From [Enterobacter] lignolyticus SCF1 (GTDB taxonomy: Bacteria; Pseudomonadota; Gammaproteobacteria; Enterobacterales; Enterobacteriaceae): 64,000 nt of DNA. The stretch covers positions 3,162,001-3,226,000 of the forward strand of contig NC_014618.1 in NCBI RefSeq assembly GCF_000164865.1, read 5' to 3'. The position numbers and the translations under genes are program-made. Under the pieces are notes generated by a model that saw nothing but the letters and a program-made list of their open reading frames with translations, was not told the DNA's origin and ran no database searches. Positions 25,824 through 33,348 of the stretch are shown here, piece by piece; positions within the stretch are counted from its first letter, which is position 1, and each line of letters starts with the position of its first letter.

Positions 25824-28256
25824 ATGACCACGCTGATTCTTGATAAACTGACCGACCGCATTAAGGCGCATAAAAACGCGCTGGTGCATATTGTAAAACC
25901 GCCGGTGTGCACCGAGCGCGCAAAGCACTATACCGACATGTATCAGCAGCACATGGACAAGCCTGTCCCGGTACGCCGCGCGCTGGCGCTGGCGCATCAC
26001 CTGGCCGAGCGAACCATCTGGATCAAGCATGACGAGCTCATCATCGGCAACCAGGCAAGCGAAGTGCGCGCCGCGCCCATCTTCCCGGAATACACCGTCA
26101 GCTGGATAGAAAAAGAGATTGACGATCTCGCCGATCGCCCGGGCGCCGGTTTCTCCGTCAGTGAGGAAAATAAGCGCGTGCTGCATGAGGTATGCCCATG
26201 GTGGCGCGGACAAACCGTACAGGACCGCTGCTACGGCATGTTTACCGACGAGCAAAAGGCGCTGCTGGCGACCGGCATCATCAAAGCCGAAGGCAATATG
26301 ACCTCCGGCGATGCGCACCTGGCGGTGAACTTCCCGCTGCTGCTGGAGAAAGGGCTCGACGGCCTGCGCGAGAAAGTCGCCGAGCGCCGCTCGCGCATTA
26401 ACCTGACGGTGCTGGACGATCTGCACGGCGAGCAGTTCCTGAAGGGCATTGATATCGTACTGGAGGCCGTCAGCCTGCACATCACCCGCTTTGCCGACCT
26501 CGCCCGCGCGATGGCCGCCGACGAAGCGCGCAAAGCCCGCCGCGATGAGCTGCTGGCGATGGTGGAAAACTGCGACATCATCGCCCACGAGCCGCCGAAA
26601 ACCTTCTGGCAGGCGCTGCAGCTGTGCTACTTCATCCAGCTGATTCTGCAGATTGAATCCAACGGCCACTCGGTGTCGTTTGGCCGAATGGATCAGTACC
26701 TGTATCCGTACTACCGCCGCGACGTCGAGCTCGATCAATCGCTCGATCGCGAACACGCCATCGAGCTGCTGCACAGCTGCTGGCTGAAGCTGCTGGAGGT
26801 GAACAAAATTCGCTCCGGCTCGCACTCGAAAGCCTCCGCCGGCAGCCCGCTGTACCAGAACGTCACTATCGGCGGCCAGCGGCTGGTGGACGGCAAGCCG
26901 CAGGACGCCGTCAACCCGCTTTCTTACGCTATTCTGGAGTCCTGCGGCCGCCTGCGCTCGACCCAGCCGAACCTGAGCGTGCGCTACCATGCCGGGATGA
27001 GCAACGACTTCCTCGACGCCTGCGTGCAGGTGATCCGCTGCGGCTTCGGCATGCCGGCCTTCAACAACGATGAAATCGTCATTCCGGAATTCATCAAGCT
27101 GGGCGTTGAGCCGCAGGACGCTTACGACTACGCGGCTATCGGCTGTATCGAAACCGCCGTCGGCGGTAAATGGGGCTATCGCTGCACCGGGATGAGCTTT
27201 ATCAACTTCGCCCGCGTGATGCTGGCGGCGCTGGAAGGCGGACGCGACGCCACCAGCGGCGAGATTTTCCTGCCGCAGGCGAAAGCGCTGTCGGCGGGCA
27301 ACTTCACGGGCTTCGACGAGGTGATGGCGGCGTGGGACACGCAGATCCGCTACTACACCCGTAAGTCGATTGAGATTGAATATGTGGTCGACACCATGCT
27401 GGAGGAGAACGTGCACGATATTCTCTGCTCGGCGCTGGTCGACGACTGCATCGAGCGGGCGAAGAGCATCAAGCAGGGCGGCGCGAAGTACGACTGGGTT
27501 TCCGGCCTGCAGGTCGGGATCGCCAACCTCGGCAACAGCCTCGCGGCGGTAAAAAAACTGGTCTTCGAACAGGGCGCTATCGGCCAGCAGCAGCTGGCGG
27601 CGGCGCTGGCCGATGATTTTGACGGCCTGACCCACGAACAGCTGCGCCAGCGCCTGATCAACGGCGCGCCGAAGTACGGCAACGACGATGACAGCGTTGA
27701 CGCTCTGCTGGTTCGCGCCTATCAGACCTATATCGATGAGCTCAGGCAGTACCACAACCCGCGCTACGGTCGCGGCCCGATTGGCGGCAATTACTACGCC
27801 GGGACCTCGTCCATTTCCGCAAACGTGCCGTTTGGCGCCGCCACCATGGCCACGCCGGACGGCCGTAAGGCCAGAACGCCGCTGGCGGAAGGCGCAAGCC
27901 CGGCCTCCGGCACCGACCACCTGGGGCCGACGGCGGTTATTGGCTCTGTCGGTAAGCTGCCGACGTCGGCTATCCTCGGCGGCGTGCTGCTCAACCAGAA
28001 GCTGAACCCGGCGACGCTGGATAACGACAGCGACCGCCAGAAGCTGATGGCGCTGCTGCGCACCTTCTTTGAGGTGCATAAGGGCTGGCATATCCAGTAC
28101 AACATCGTCTCGCGCGAAACGCTGCTGGACGCGAAAAAACATCCGGACCAGTATCGCGATCTGGTGGTGCGCGTGGCGGGATACTCGGCCTTCTTCACCG
28201 CGCTGTCCCCGGATGCGCAGGACGATATCATCGCCCGTACGGAGCACACGCTGTAG
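25824..28256 (+). CDS. pflF: Glycyl radical enzyme PflF (YbiW)
   Basis: Glycyl radical enzyme of 810 aa, the length of E. coli YbiW. It belongs with dehydratases rather than true pyruvate formate-lyases: a single catalytic cysteine C441 in AAIGCIETAV followed by glutamate, and the radical glycine G786 in RVAGYSAFF. My recollection of recent literature, which I cannot check here, is that YbiW-type enzymes open the ring of 1,5-anhydrohexitol 6-phosphates; this would fit the neighbouring aldolase fsaA. The older names pyruvate formate-lyase 3 or glycerol dehydratase-like are unsafe. It is activated by PflE from the same operon. Confidence 0.93.
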   Translation: MTTLILDKLTDRIKAHKNALVHIVKPPVCTERAKHYTDMYQQHMDKPVPVRRALALAHHLAERTIWIKHDELIIGNQASEVRAAPIFPEYTVSWIEKEIDDLADRPGAGFSVSEENKRVLHEVCPWWRGQTVQDRCYGMFTDEQKALLATGIIKAEGNMTSGDAHLAVNFPLLLEKGLDGLREKVAERRSRINLTVLDDLHGEQFLKGIDIVLEAVSLHITRFADLARAMAADEARKARRDELLAMVENCDIIAHEPPKTFWQALQLCYFIQLILQIESNGHSVSFGRMDQYLYPYYRRDVELDQSLDREHAIELLHSCWLKLLEVNKIRSGSHSKASAGSPLYQNVTIGGQRLVDGKPQDAVNPLSYAILESCGRLRSTQPNLSVRYHAGMSNDFLDACVQVIRCGFGMPAFNNDEIVIPEFIKLGVEPQDAYDYAAIGCIETAVGGKWGYRCTGMSFINFARVMLAALEGGRDATSGEIFLPQAKALSAGNFTGFDEVMAAWDTQIRYYTRKSIEIEYVVDTMLEENVHDILCSALVDDCIERAKSIKQGGAKYDWVSGLQVGIANLGNSLAAVKKLVFEQGAIGQQQLAAALADDFDGLTHEQLRQRLINGAPKYGNDDDSVDALLVRAYQTYIDELRQYHNPRYGRGPIGGNYYAGTSSISANVPFGAATMATPDGRKARTPLAEGASPASGTDHLGPTAVIGSVGKLPTSAILGGVLLNQKLNPATLDNDSDRQKLMALLRTFFEVHKGWHIQYNIVSRETLLDAKKHPDQYRDLVVRVAGYSAFFTALSPDAQDDIIARTEHTL

Positions 28257-28260
28257 TCCG

Positions 28261-28290
28261 TCGGCCCGGCAGCCACGCTTGCCGGGCCGA
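28261..28290 (+). terminator. Hairpin after pflF
   Basis: Perfect 10-bp arms TCGGCCCGGC (28261-28270) and GCCGGGCCGA (28281-28290) with a 10-nt loop, 4 bp after the pflF stop. No strong U run follows. Confidence 0.6.
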
Positions 28291-28305
28291 TCGTTAAGTC
28301 CTTCT

Positions 28306-28337
28306 GTAGGCCGGGTAAGGCGCAATCGCCTCCTGGC
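28306..28337. repeat. REP-type element before ybiV
   Basis: Begins GTAGGCCGGGTAAGGCG, 17 bases identical to the element at 35766, and ends with a partly degenerate second arm (CGCCTCCTGGC). Typical REP/BIME form. Confidence 0.7.
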
Positions 28338-28344
28338 TTTCGTA

Positions 28345-28357
28345 CTTTCATTCGAAA
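28345..28357. promoter_or_regulatory. Candidate operator upstream of ybiV
   Basis: CTTTCATTCGAAA, identical in 13 of 14 bases to the motif before pflE, 70 bp before the ybiV start. A further CTTTCG half-site precedes it at 28337-28342. Confidence 0.5.
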
Positions 28358-28426
28358 TAAATTTGTGAATCCCATCACCTTGTAATTAGAATGTTGCTGG
28401 TCGCAGTCACAGCCAGGAGCCTTCGT

Positions 28427-29242
28427 ATGACCGTTAAAGTTATCGTCACCGACATGGACGGAACTTTTCTTAATGATGCCAAGCAGTACCACCGTGAACG
28501 CTTTTTGGCGCAGTTCGAACAGTTAACGCAGCGCGGCATTGAATTCGTCGTCGCCAGCGGCAACCAGTACTACCAGCTTATCTCCTTCTTTCCCGACATC
28601 CGCGATCGCATCTCCTTTGTGGCGGAGAACGGCGCGCTGGTGTACATGCACGGGCAGGAGCTGTTCCACGGCGAGCTGACGCGCCATGAATCCCAGATTG
28701 TCATCGGCGAACTGCTGAAAGACCCGCAGCTCAACTTCGTGGCCTGCGGTCTGGAAAGCGCGTACATCAGCGACCGCGCGCCGGAAGCGTTCGTGGCGCT
28801 GATGGCAAAGCACTACCACCGCCTGCAGCGCGTCGCCAGCTACGGCGAGATTAACGACAAGCTGTTTAAATTCTCGCTGAACCTGCCGGACAGCGATATT
28901 CCGCAGCTTATCGATAAACTCCACGTCTCGCTCGACGGCATTATGAAGCCGGTGACCAGCGGTTTCGGCTTCGTCGACCTGATTATCCCCGGCCTGCATA
29001 AGGCCAACGGCATCAGCCGCCTGCTCAAGCGCTGGCAGCTGTCGCCGCAGCAGTGCGTGGCGATTGGCGACAGCGGCAACGACGCGGAGATGCTCAGGCT
29101 GGTGAAATACGCGTTCGCCATGGGCAACGCGGGGCAAAGCATTAAGGATATCGCCCGCTACCAGACCGATGACAACAACCACGACGGCGCGCTGAACGTC
29201 ATTCAGGCCGTACTGGATAACGCCTCTCCGTTCGACATCTGA
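28427..29242 (+). CDS. ybiV: Sugar phosphatase YbiV (HAD superfamily)
   Basis: Cof-type HAD phosphatase of 271 aa, matching E. coli YbiV (SupH), which hydrolyses sugar phosphates such as ribose 5-phosphate, fructose 1-phosphate and glucose 6-phosphate. Motif I DMDGTF near residue 9, the VVASGNQYYQLISFFP region and motif IV GDSGNDAEML near 215. Start MTVKVIVTD at 28427 follows CAGGAG; the longer frame from 28391 lies in the promoter. It shares a candidate operator with pflEF and ybiU, so it probably belongs to the same catabolic regulon. Confidence 0.94.
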   Translation: MTVKVIVTDMDGTFLNDAKQYHRERFLAQFEQLTQRGIEFVVASGNQYYQLISFFPDIRDRISFVAENGALVYMHGQELFHGELTRHESQIVIGELLKDPQLNFVACGLESAYISDRAPEAFVALMAKHYHRLQRVASYGEINDKLFKFSLNLPDSDIPQLIDKLHVSLDGIMKPVTSGFGFVDLIIPGLHKANGISRLLKRWQLSPQQCVAIGDSGNDAEMLRLVKYAFAMGNAGQSIKDIARYQTDDNNHDGALNVIQAVLDNASPFDI

Positions 29243-29310
29243 CCCTGCCCGCCGGGGCTTACGCTCCGGCAGCCTCCTTATTTCTCGCGATTGTGCTTTC
29301 ATCAGATCTT

Positions 29311-29377
29311 TTAACTTGCATTAACCTAATTTTAACTTAAAGTAGCATTTGCAAGTTAAATCACTTTCGAATGAAAG
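29311..29377. promoter_or_regulatory. Regulatory region of ybiU with two inverted repeats
   Basis: A perfect 10-bp inverted repeat TTAACTTGCA (29311-29320) and TGCAAGTTAA (29350-29359) spans 49 bp, suggesting two half-operators that could loop or pair. Next to it is CTTTCGAATGAAAG (29364-29377), the exact reverse complement of the motif upstream of pflE, ending 14 bp before the ybiU start. Confidence 0.55.
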
Positions 29378-29391
29378 ATTGAGAGGTCATC

Positions 29392-30657
29392 ATGGCGCTT
29401 ACCTTTACCCACGACACCCTGCCCGCCGATCACAAAGCGGCGATCCGTGAAATGAAAACGATCCTGCGCGCGCAGATTGGCGACGTACAGGCGGTATTTG
29501 ACAAGCTGACAACCCATATCGAATCCCGGCTGGCAGAAATCGACCGCCTGAAAGCGGCGGGTGACCCGGTATGGCCGGTGATTCCGTTTGCCGACCTCGC
29601 CGGTGGCCACGTCACCGAAGCGCAGCGCGAGGCGGTAAAACGTCGCGGATGCGCGGTTATCAAAGGCCACTTTCCCCGCGAACAGGCGCTGGGTTGGGAC
29701 AGCGCTATGCTGCAGTATCTCGATGACAACCATTTTGACGATGTCTATAAAGGGCCTGGTGATAACTTTTTCGGTACCCTGACGGCATCCCGCCCGGAAA
29801 TCTATCCGATCTACTGGTCCCAGGCGCAGATGCAGGCGCGACAAAGCGACGAGATGGCGACGGTGCAGTCATTCCTCAACCGCCTGTGGCGCTTCGAGGC
29901 CGACGGTAAACGGTGGTTTGACCCGGACGTCAGCGTGATTTACCCGGACCGCATCCGCCGCCGCCCGCCGGGAACCACCTCGAAAGGACTGGGCGCGCAC
30001 ACCGACTCCGGCGCGCTGGAACGCTGGCTGCTGCCAGCCTATCAGCAGGTGTTCAAAAACGTCTTTAACGGCGATATCGCCCGCTACGATCCGTGGGATG
30101 CCGCCCACCGCACGGACGTCGAAGAGTACACCGTGGATAACACCACCAAATGTTCGGTATTCCGCACCTTCCAGGGCTGGACAGCGCTGTCGGATATGAT
30201 CCCACATCAGGGATTGCTGCACGTGGTGCCTATCCCGGAAGCGATGGCTTATATCCTGCTGCGCCCTCTGCTGGACGATGTGCCGGAGGACGAACTTTGC
30301 GGCGTGGCGCCGGGCCGCGTTCTGCCGGTTTCCGAGCAGTGGCACCCGCTGCTTATCCGCGCGCTAACCTCCATTCCGGCGCTGGAGGCGGGGGACTCGG
30401 TCTGGTGGCATTGCGACGTGATTCATTCCGTGGCGCCGGTCGCCGACCAGCAGGGCTGGGGGAATGTGATGTACATTCCGGCCGCCCCGATGTGCGATAA
30501 AAACCGGGCCTATGCCCACAAGGTCAGGGCCGCGCTGGAAAAAGGCGCGTCTCCTGGCGACTTCCCGCGCGAGGACTATGAGGCTGACTGGCAGGGGCGA
30601 TTCACCCTTGCCGACCTTAACCACCACGGCAAACGTGCGTTAGGTATGGACGCTTAG
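29392..30657 (+). CDS. ybiU: DUF1479 protein YbiU, predicted Fe/2-oxoglutarate oxygenase fold
   Basis: 421 aa, the length of E. coli YbiU. The family (DUF1479) has a clavaminate synthase-like double-stranded beta-helix fold. I see a possible metal triad: H-T-D in GAHTDSGALERW (about residues 203-205) and a later H in CDVIHSVAPV (about 345). Substrate unknown. ATG with GAGAGG site. It overlaps the end of the convergent LacI gene by 3 to 4 bp. The shared operator links it to pflEF and ybiV. Confidence 0.9.
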   Translation: MALTFTHDTLPADHKAAIREMKTILRAQIGDVQAVFDKLTTHIESRLAEIDRLKAAGDPVWPVIPFADLAGGHVTEAQREAVKRRGCAVIKGHFPREQALGWDSAMLQYLDDNHFDDVYKGPGDNFFGTLTASRPEIYPIYWSQAQMQARQSDEMATVQSFLNRLWRFEADGKRWFDPDVSVIYPDRIRRRPPGTTSKGLGAHTDSGALERWLLPAYQQVFKNVFNGDIARYDPWDAAHRTDVEEYTVDNTTKCSVFRTFQGWTALSDMIPHQGLLHVVPIPEAMAYILLRPLLDDVPEDELCGVAPGRVLPVSEQWHPLLIRALTSIPALEAGDSVWWHCDVIHSVAPVADQQGWGNVMYIPAAPMCDKNRAYAHKVRAALEKGASPGDFPREDYEADWQGRFTLADLNHHGKRALGMDA

Positions 30658-31745
30658 TCGTCGTAAAGCCCTTCCCCCTGAACGGCGGTGCGTCGGTTGC
30701 CCGGGCGTATCCGCCGCACCGAATCCCTCACCGCCAACTCGCCGTGCAGCAGCAGCGAACCGCACGGCGCCTGCGGGCGGATCAGCCGCTGCTGCAGCAT
30801 ATGCACCGCTTCGGTTCCCAGCTCGTCGCGCGGGACATGCACCGCCGTCAGCGGCACATCCTGGATGGCCGCGAGGTTAAAGCCGTCGATGCTCATGACC
30901 GACACATCCTGCGGTACCCGCAGGCCGCGCTGCTGCAGGGCGTTAATCGTCCCCGCCGCCATAAAATCGCCGCCGACCAGAAATGCGGTCGGCAGCGGCT
31001 TGCCCTTTTGCGCGTCCAGCCAGTGACCGACGCTTTCTTCCGTTTCCCGGGCGCTGAAGCTCGGCACGGTAATGAGATCCCGGGCGTCCAGAAAGCGCAG
31101 GTTCTGCGCGCGCCAGGCCTCTTTAATCCCCACCAGCCGAAGATCCATGGTGTAGCGACGCAGGCACATCACGTTCATCACCGCCCGGTGCCCCATCGCA
31201 AACAGGTAGCGGGCGGCGCACTGGCCGATCAGCCGGTGATCCGGCGCAATCGACGGCAGGCGCATGTGTTCATCGCGACAGTTGATCAGCACGCAGGGCT
31301 TGGCGAAATCAGCGGCCAGCGTGTGGATATGGGGGTCGTCGATGCCGAGCAGCACCGCCGCCTGGGTCTCCGCCTCGTTCATTCGCGCCAGAAACAGGTT
31401 CGCGTCGCTGTCGTTTTCCTCCAGCGCGCAGTAGCGCAACCGCACCTCATGAGCCGAGAGCGCTTTGTTGATGCTCTGGATCACGCGATAGTAAAAGATG
31501 TCGGACCGCTCGTCGAAGGCCCGCTGCGGCGCAAAGACCACCAGGCTGTTGAGCAGCATGCGCCCCGCCGCCATGCCGTCCATTACGCCCAGTTCGCGCG
31601 CGCACGCCAACACCCGTTTGCGCGCCCTTTCGCTGGTATTCGCTTTCCCCGCCAGCACGCGCGATACGGTGCTGGCCGACAGCCCGGTACGCCCGGCGAT
31701 TTCGGCGATTTTTAGCTTTTTGTCCAAATTGTGATCTGTCTCCAT
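30654..31745 (-). CDS. LacI-family transcriptional regulator
   Basis: 363-aa LacI/GalR-type repressor: N-terminal HTH (KIAEIAGRTGLSASTVSRVLAG, about residues 12-33) with the hinge to about residue 65, then a periplasmic-binding-protein-like sensor domain (about 70-345). It is divergent from the MFS-GH31 pair and probably regulates it in response to a sugar. The start at 31745 (METDHNL) is one of several possibilities; the frame reaches 31826 but its extra residues are cysteine-rich and unlike the family. It is not part of the K-12 locus, so ybiU and ybiT are separated here by an acquired module. Confidence 0.9.
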   Translation of the reverse strand: METDHNLDKKLKIAEIAGRTGLSASTVSRVLAGKANTSERARKRVLACARELGVMDGMAAGRMLLNSLVVFAPQRAFDERSDIFYYRVIQSINKALSAHEVRLRYCALEENDSDANLFLARMNEAETQAAVLLGIDDPHIHTLAADFAKPCVLINCRDEHMRLPSIAPDHRLIGQCAARYLFAMGHRAVMNVMCLRRYTMDLRLVGIKEAWRAQNLRFLDARDLITVPSFSARETEESVGHWLDAQKGKPLPTAFLVGGDFMAAGTINALQQRGLRVPQDVSVMSIDGFNLAAIQDVPLTAVHVPRDELGTEAVHMLQQRLIRPQAPCGSLLLHGELAVRDSVRRIRPGNRRTAVQGEGLYDD

Positions 31746-31747
31746 TT

Positions 31748-31767
31748 TGAAAATGAAAGAATTTTCA
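31748..31767. promoter_or_regulatory. Inverted repeat next to the LacI gene start
   Basis: TGAAAAT-N6-ATTTTCA, perfect 7-bp arms immediately upstream of the proposed LacI start. A second palindrome, TTATCT-GGA-AGATAA, lies at 31911-31925 nearer the MFS gene. Either could be an operator for the LacI-type protein; neither shows the central CG of many LacI-family sites. Confidence 0.35.
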
Positions 31768-32031
31768 CAGCAAATTTTGGCTGTTAATACGGCCTGCAAA
31801 ACAATATTACCGCAGCATATCGCCACACTATGAAAAAAATTACATAAATTGGACTACTGCCCGCCTTTTTTCTGTCTTAACCTGAATTGGCCTGACAGCT
31901 TCCATACTAGTTATCTGGAAGATAATTAAAATAAAACCAATAAGTTTCAATGAAATAAAAAAACTGGTGTGACAACTTCTGGATCGGGTTGGTCATTATT
32001 ACCTCCTACAAACCGTCTTCTGGAGATTTCT

Positions 32032-33333
32032 ATGAGCCAAGGCGTTAACAACAATATGACGGTCAGCAAAACCCGTCGGGTAGTGAAAAACCTGCGCTGG
32101 TGGGTGCTTATTCTTTTCTTACTCGGGGTGACCGTTAACTACATCACGCGCAACTCGCTGGGTATTCTGGCGCCGGAGCTGAAAACCAGCCTTGGCATCA
32201 CCACCGAGCAGTATTCGTGGATCGTCGGCGCGTTTCAGCTCGCCTATACCCTCTTCCAGCCGCTTTGCGGATGGCTGATTGACGTCATCGGTCTGAAGCT
32301 CGGCTTTATGATTTGCGCGGTACTGTGGGCCATCGCCTGTATCGCCCATGCCGGGGCGGGAAACTGGCTGCATCTGGCCCTCCTGCGCTTCTTTATGGGC
32401 GGCGCGGAAGCCGCCGCAACGCCCGCTAACGCCAAAACGATAGGCGAGTGGTTCCCGAAATCAGAACGCCCTGTCGCTGCGGGCTGGGCGGGCGTTGGCT
32501 TTTCCATCGGCGCGATGCTGGCGCCGCCAATTATCTATTTTGCCCACGCCTCTTTCGGCTGGCAGGGCGCGTTTATGTTTACCGGCGTGCTGGCGCTGGT
32601 GTGGGTCGTCCTGTGGTGGGCGTTTTACCACAATCCGGAAAAACACCCGAACCTGAGCGAGGACGAGCTGAGCTATATCAAGCAGGACCACGAACCGCCT
32701 GCGGTGAAGCTGCCCTTCCTGACCGCGCTGAAAACCGTCTCGAAAAATAAACGCTTCTACGGTATCGCCATCCCGGCATTTATGGCCGAACCCGCCTGGG
32801 CCGTGCTGAGCTTCTGGGTGCCGCTGTATCTGGCAAAAGAGCACGGCATGGATCTGAAGCAGATCGCCATGTTCGCCTGGCTGCCGTTTCTCGCCGCCGA
32901 TCTCGGCAGCATCGCCAGCGGCTATTTGACCAAACTCTATACCCGCCTGTTCGGCTGCTCGCGCGTGAATTCGGTTATCGCCAGCTCCGTCACAGGCGCA
33001 TTCCTGATGATCTCGCTGGCCATCGTCGCCATTACCCGCGATCCGTACATCACCATCATCCTTATCTCCATCGGCGGTTTTGGCCACCAGATCATCTCCT
33101 GCATGCTGAGCGCGCTGGTGGTGGAGTCCTTCGATAAAGGCCAGATGGCGACGGTTAACGGTATGCGCGGCTCGGCGGCGTGGATCGCCAGCTTCCTGTT
33201 TTCGCTGTTAATCGGGGTGACCGCCGACAAGATAGGCTTCAACCCGCTGTTTATCGCCATGGGCTTCTTTGACCTGATTGGCGCCTTTTTCCTGGTTGCA
33301 TTTATCGCTGAACGCCGCGCCACGCGCGCCTGA
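32032..33333 (+). CDS. MFS transporter, anion:cation symporter (ExuT-like) type
   Basis: 433-aa inner membrane transporter with twelve hydrophobic segments. The N-terminal part (VNYITRNSLGILAPEL, then the motif-A like GWLIDVIGLKLG) resembles the ACS family, which includes hexuronate, galactonate and glucarate carriers. Start MSQGVNNN at 32032 follows TGGAGA; the longer frame from 31969 is unlikely. It lies 15 bp before the GH31 gene, so it probably imports that enzyme's substrate, perhaps an acidic glycoside or disaccharide. The substrate is an inference. Confidence 0.88.
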   Translation: MSQGVNNNMTVSKTRRVVKNLRWWVLILFLLGVTVNYITRNSLGILAPELKTSLGITTEQYSWIVGAFQLAYTLFQPLCGWLIDVIGLKLGFMICAVLWAIACIAHAGAGNWLHLALLRFFMGGAEAAATPANAKTIGEWFPKSERPVAAGWAGVGFSIGAMLAPPIIYFAHASFGWQGAFMFTGVLALVWVVLWWAFYHNPEKHPNLSEDELSYIKQDHEPPAVKLPFLTALKTVSKNKRFYGIAIPAFMAEPAWAVLSFWVPLYLAKEHGMDLKQIAMFAWLPFLAADLGSIASGYLTKLYTRLFGCSRVNSVIASSVTGAFLMISLAIVAITRDPYITIILISIGGFGHQIISCMLSALVVESFDKGQMATVNGMRGSAAWIASFLFSLLIGVTADKIGFNPLFIAMGFFDLIGAFFLVAFIAERRATRA

Positions 33334-33348
33334 GAGTGGAAGTAGAAA

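Noticed and set aside
25743..28325. 860-aa minus-strand open frame opposite pflF
   Set aside because: It is the antisense shadow of a GC-rich real gene with all active-site motifs on the plus strand; it has no family resemblance.
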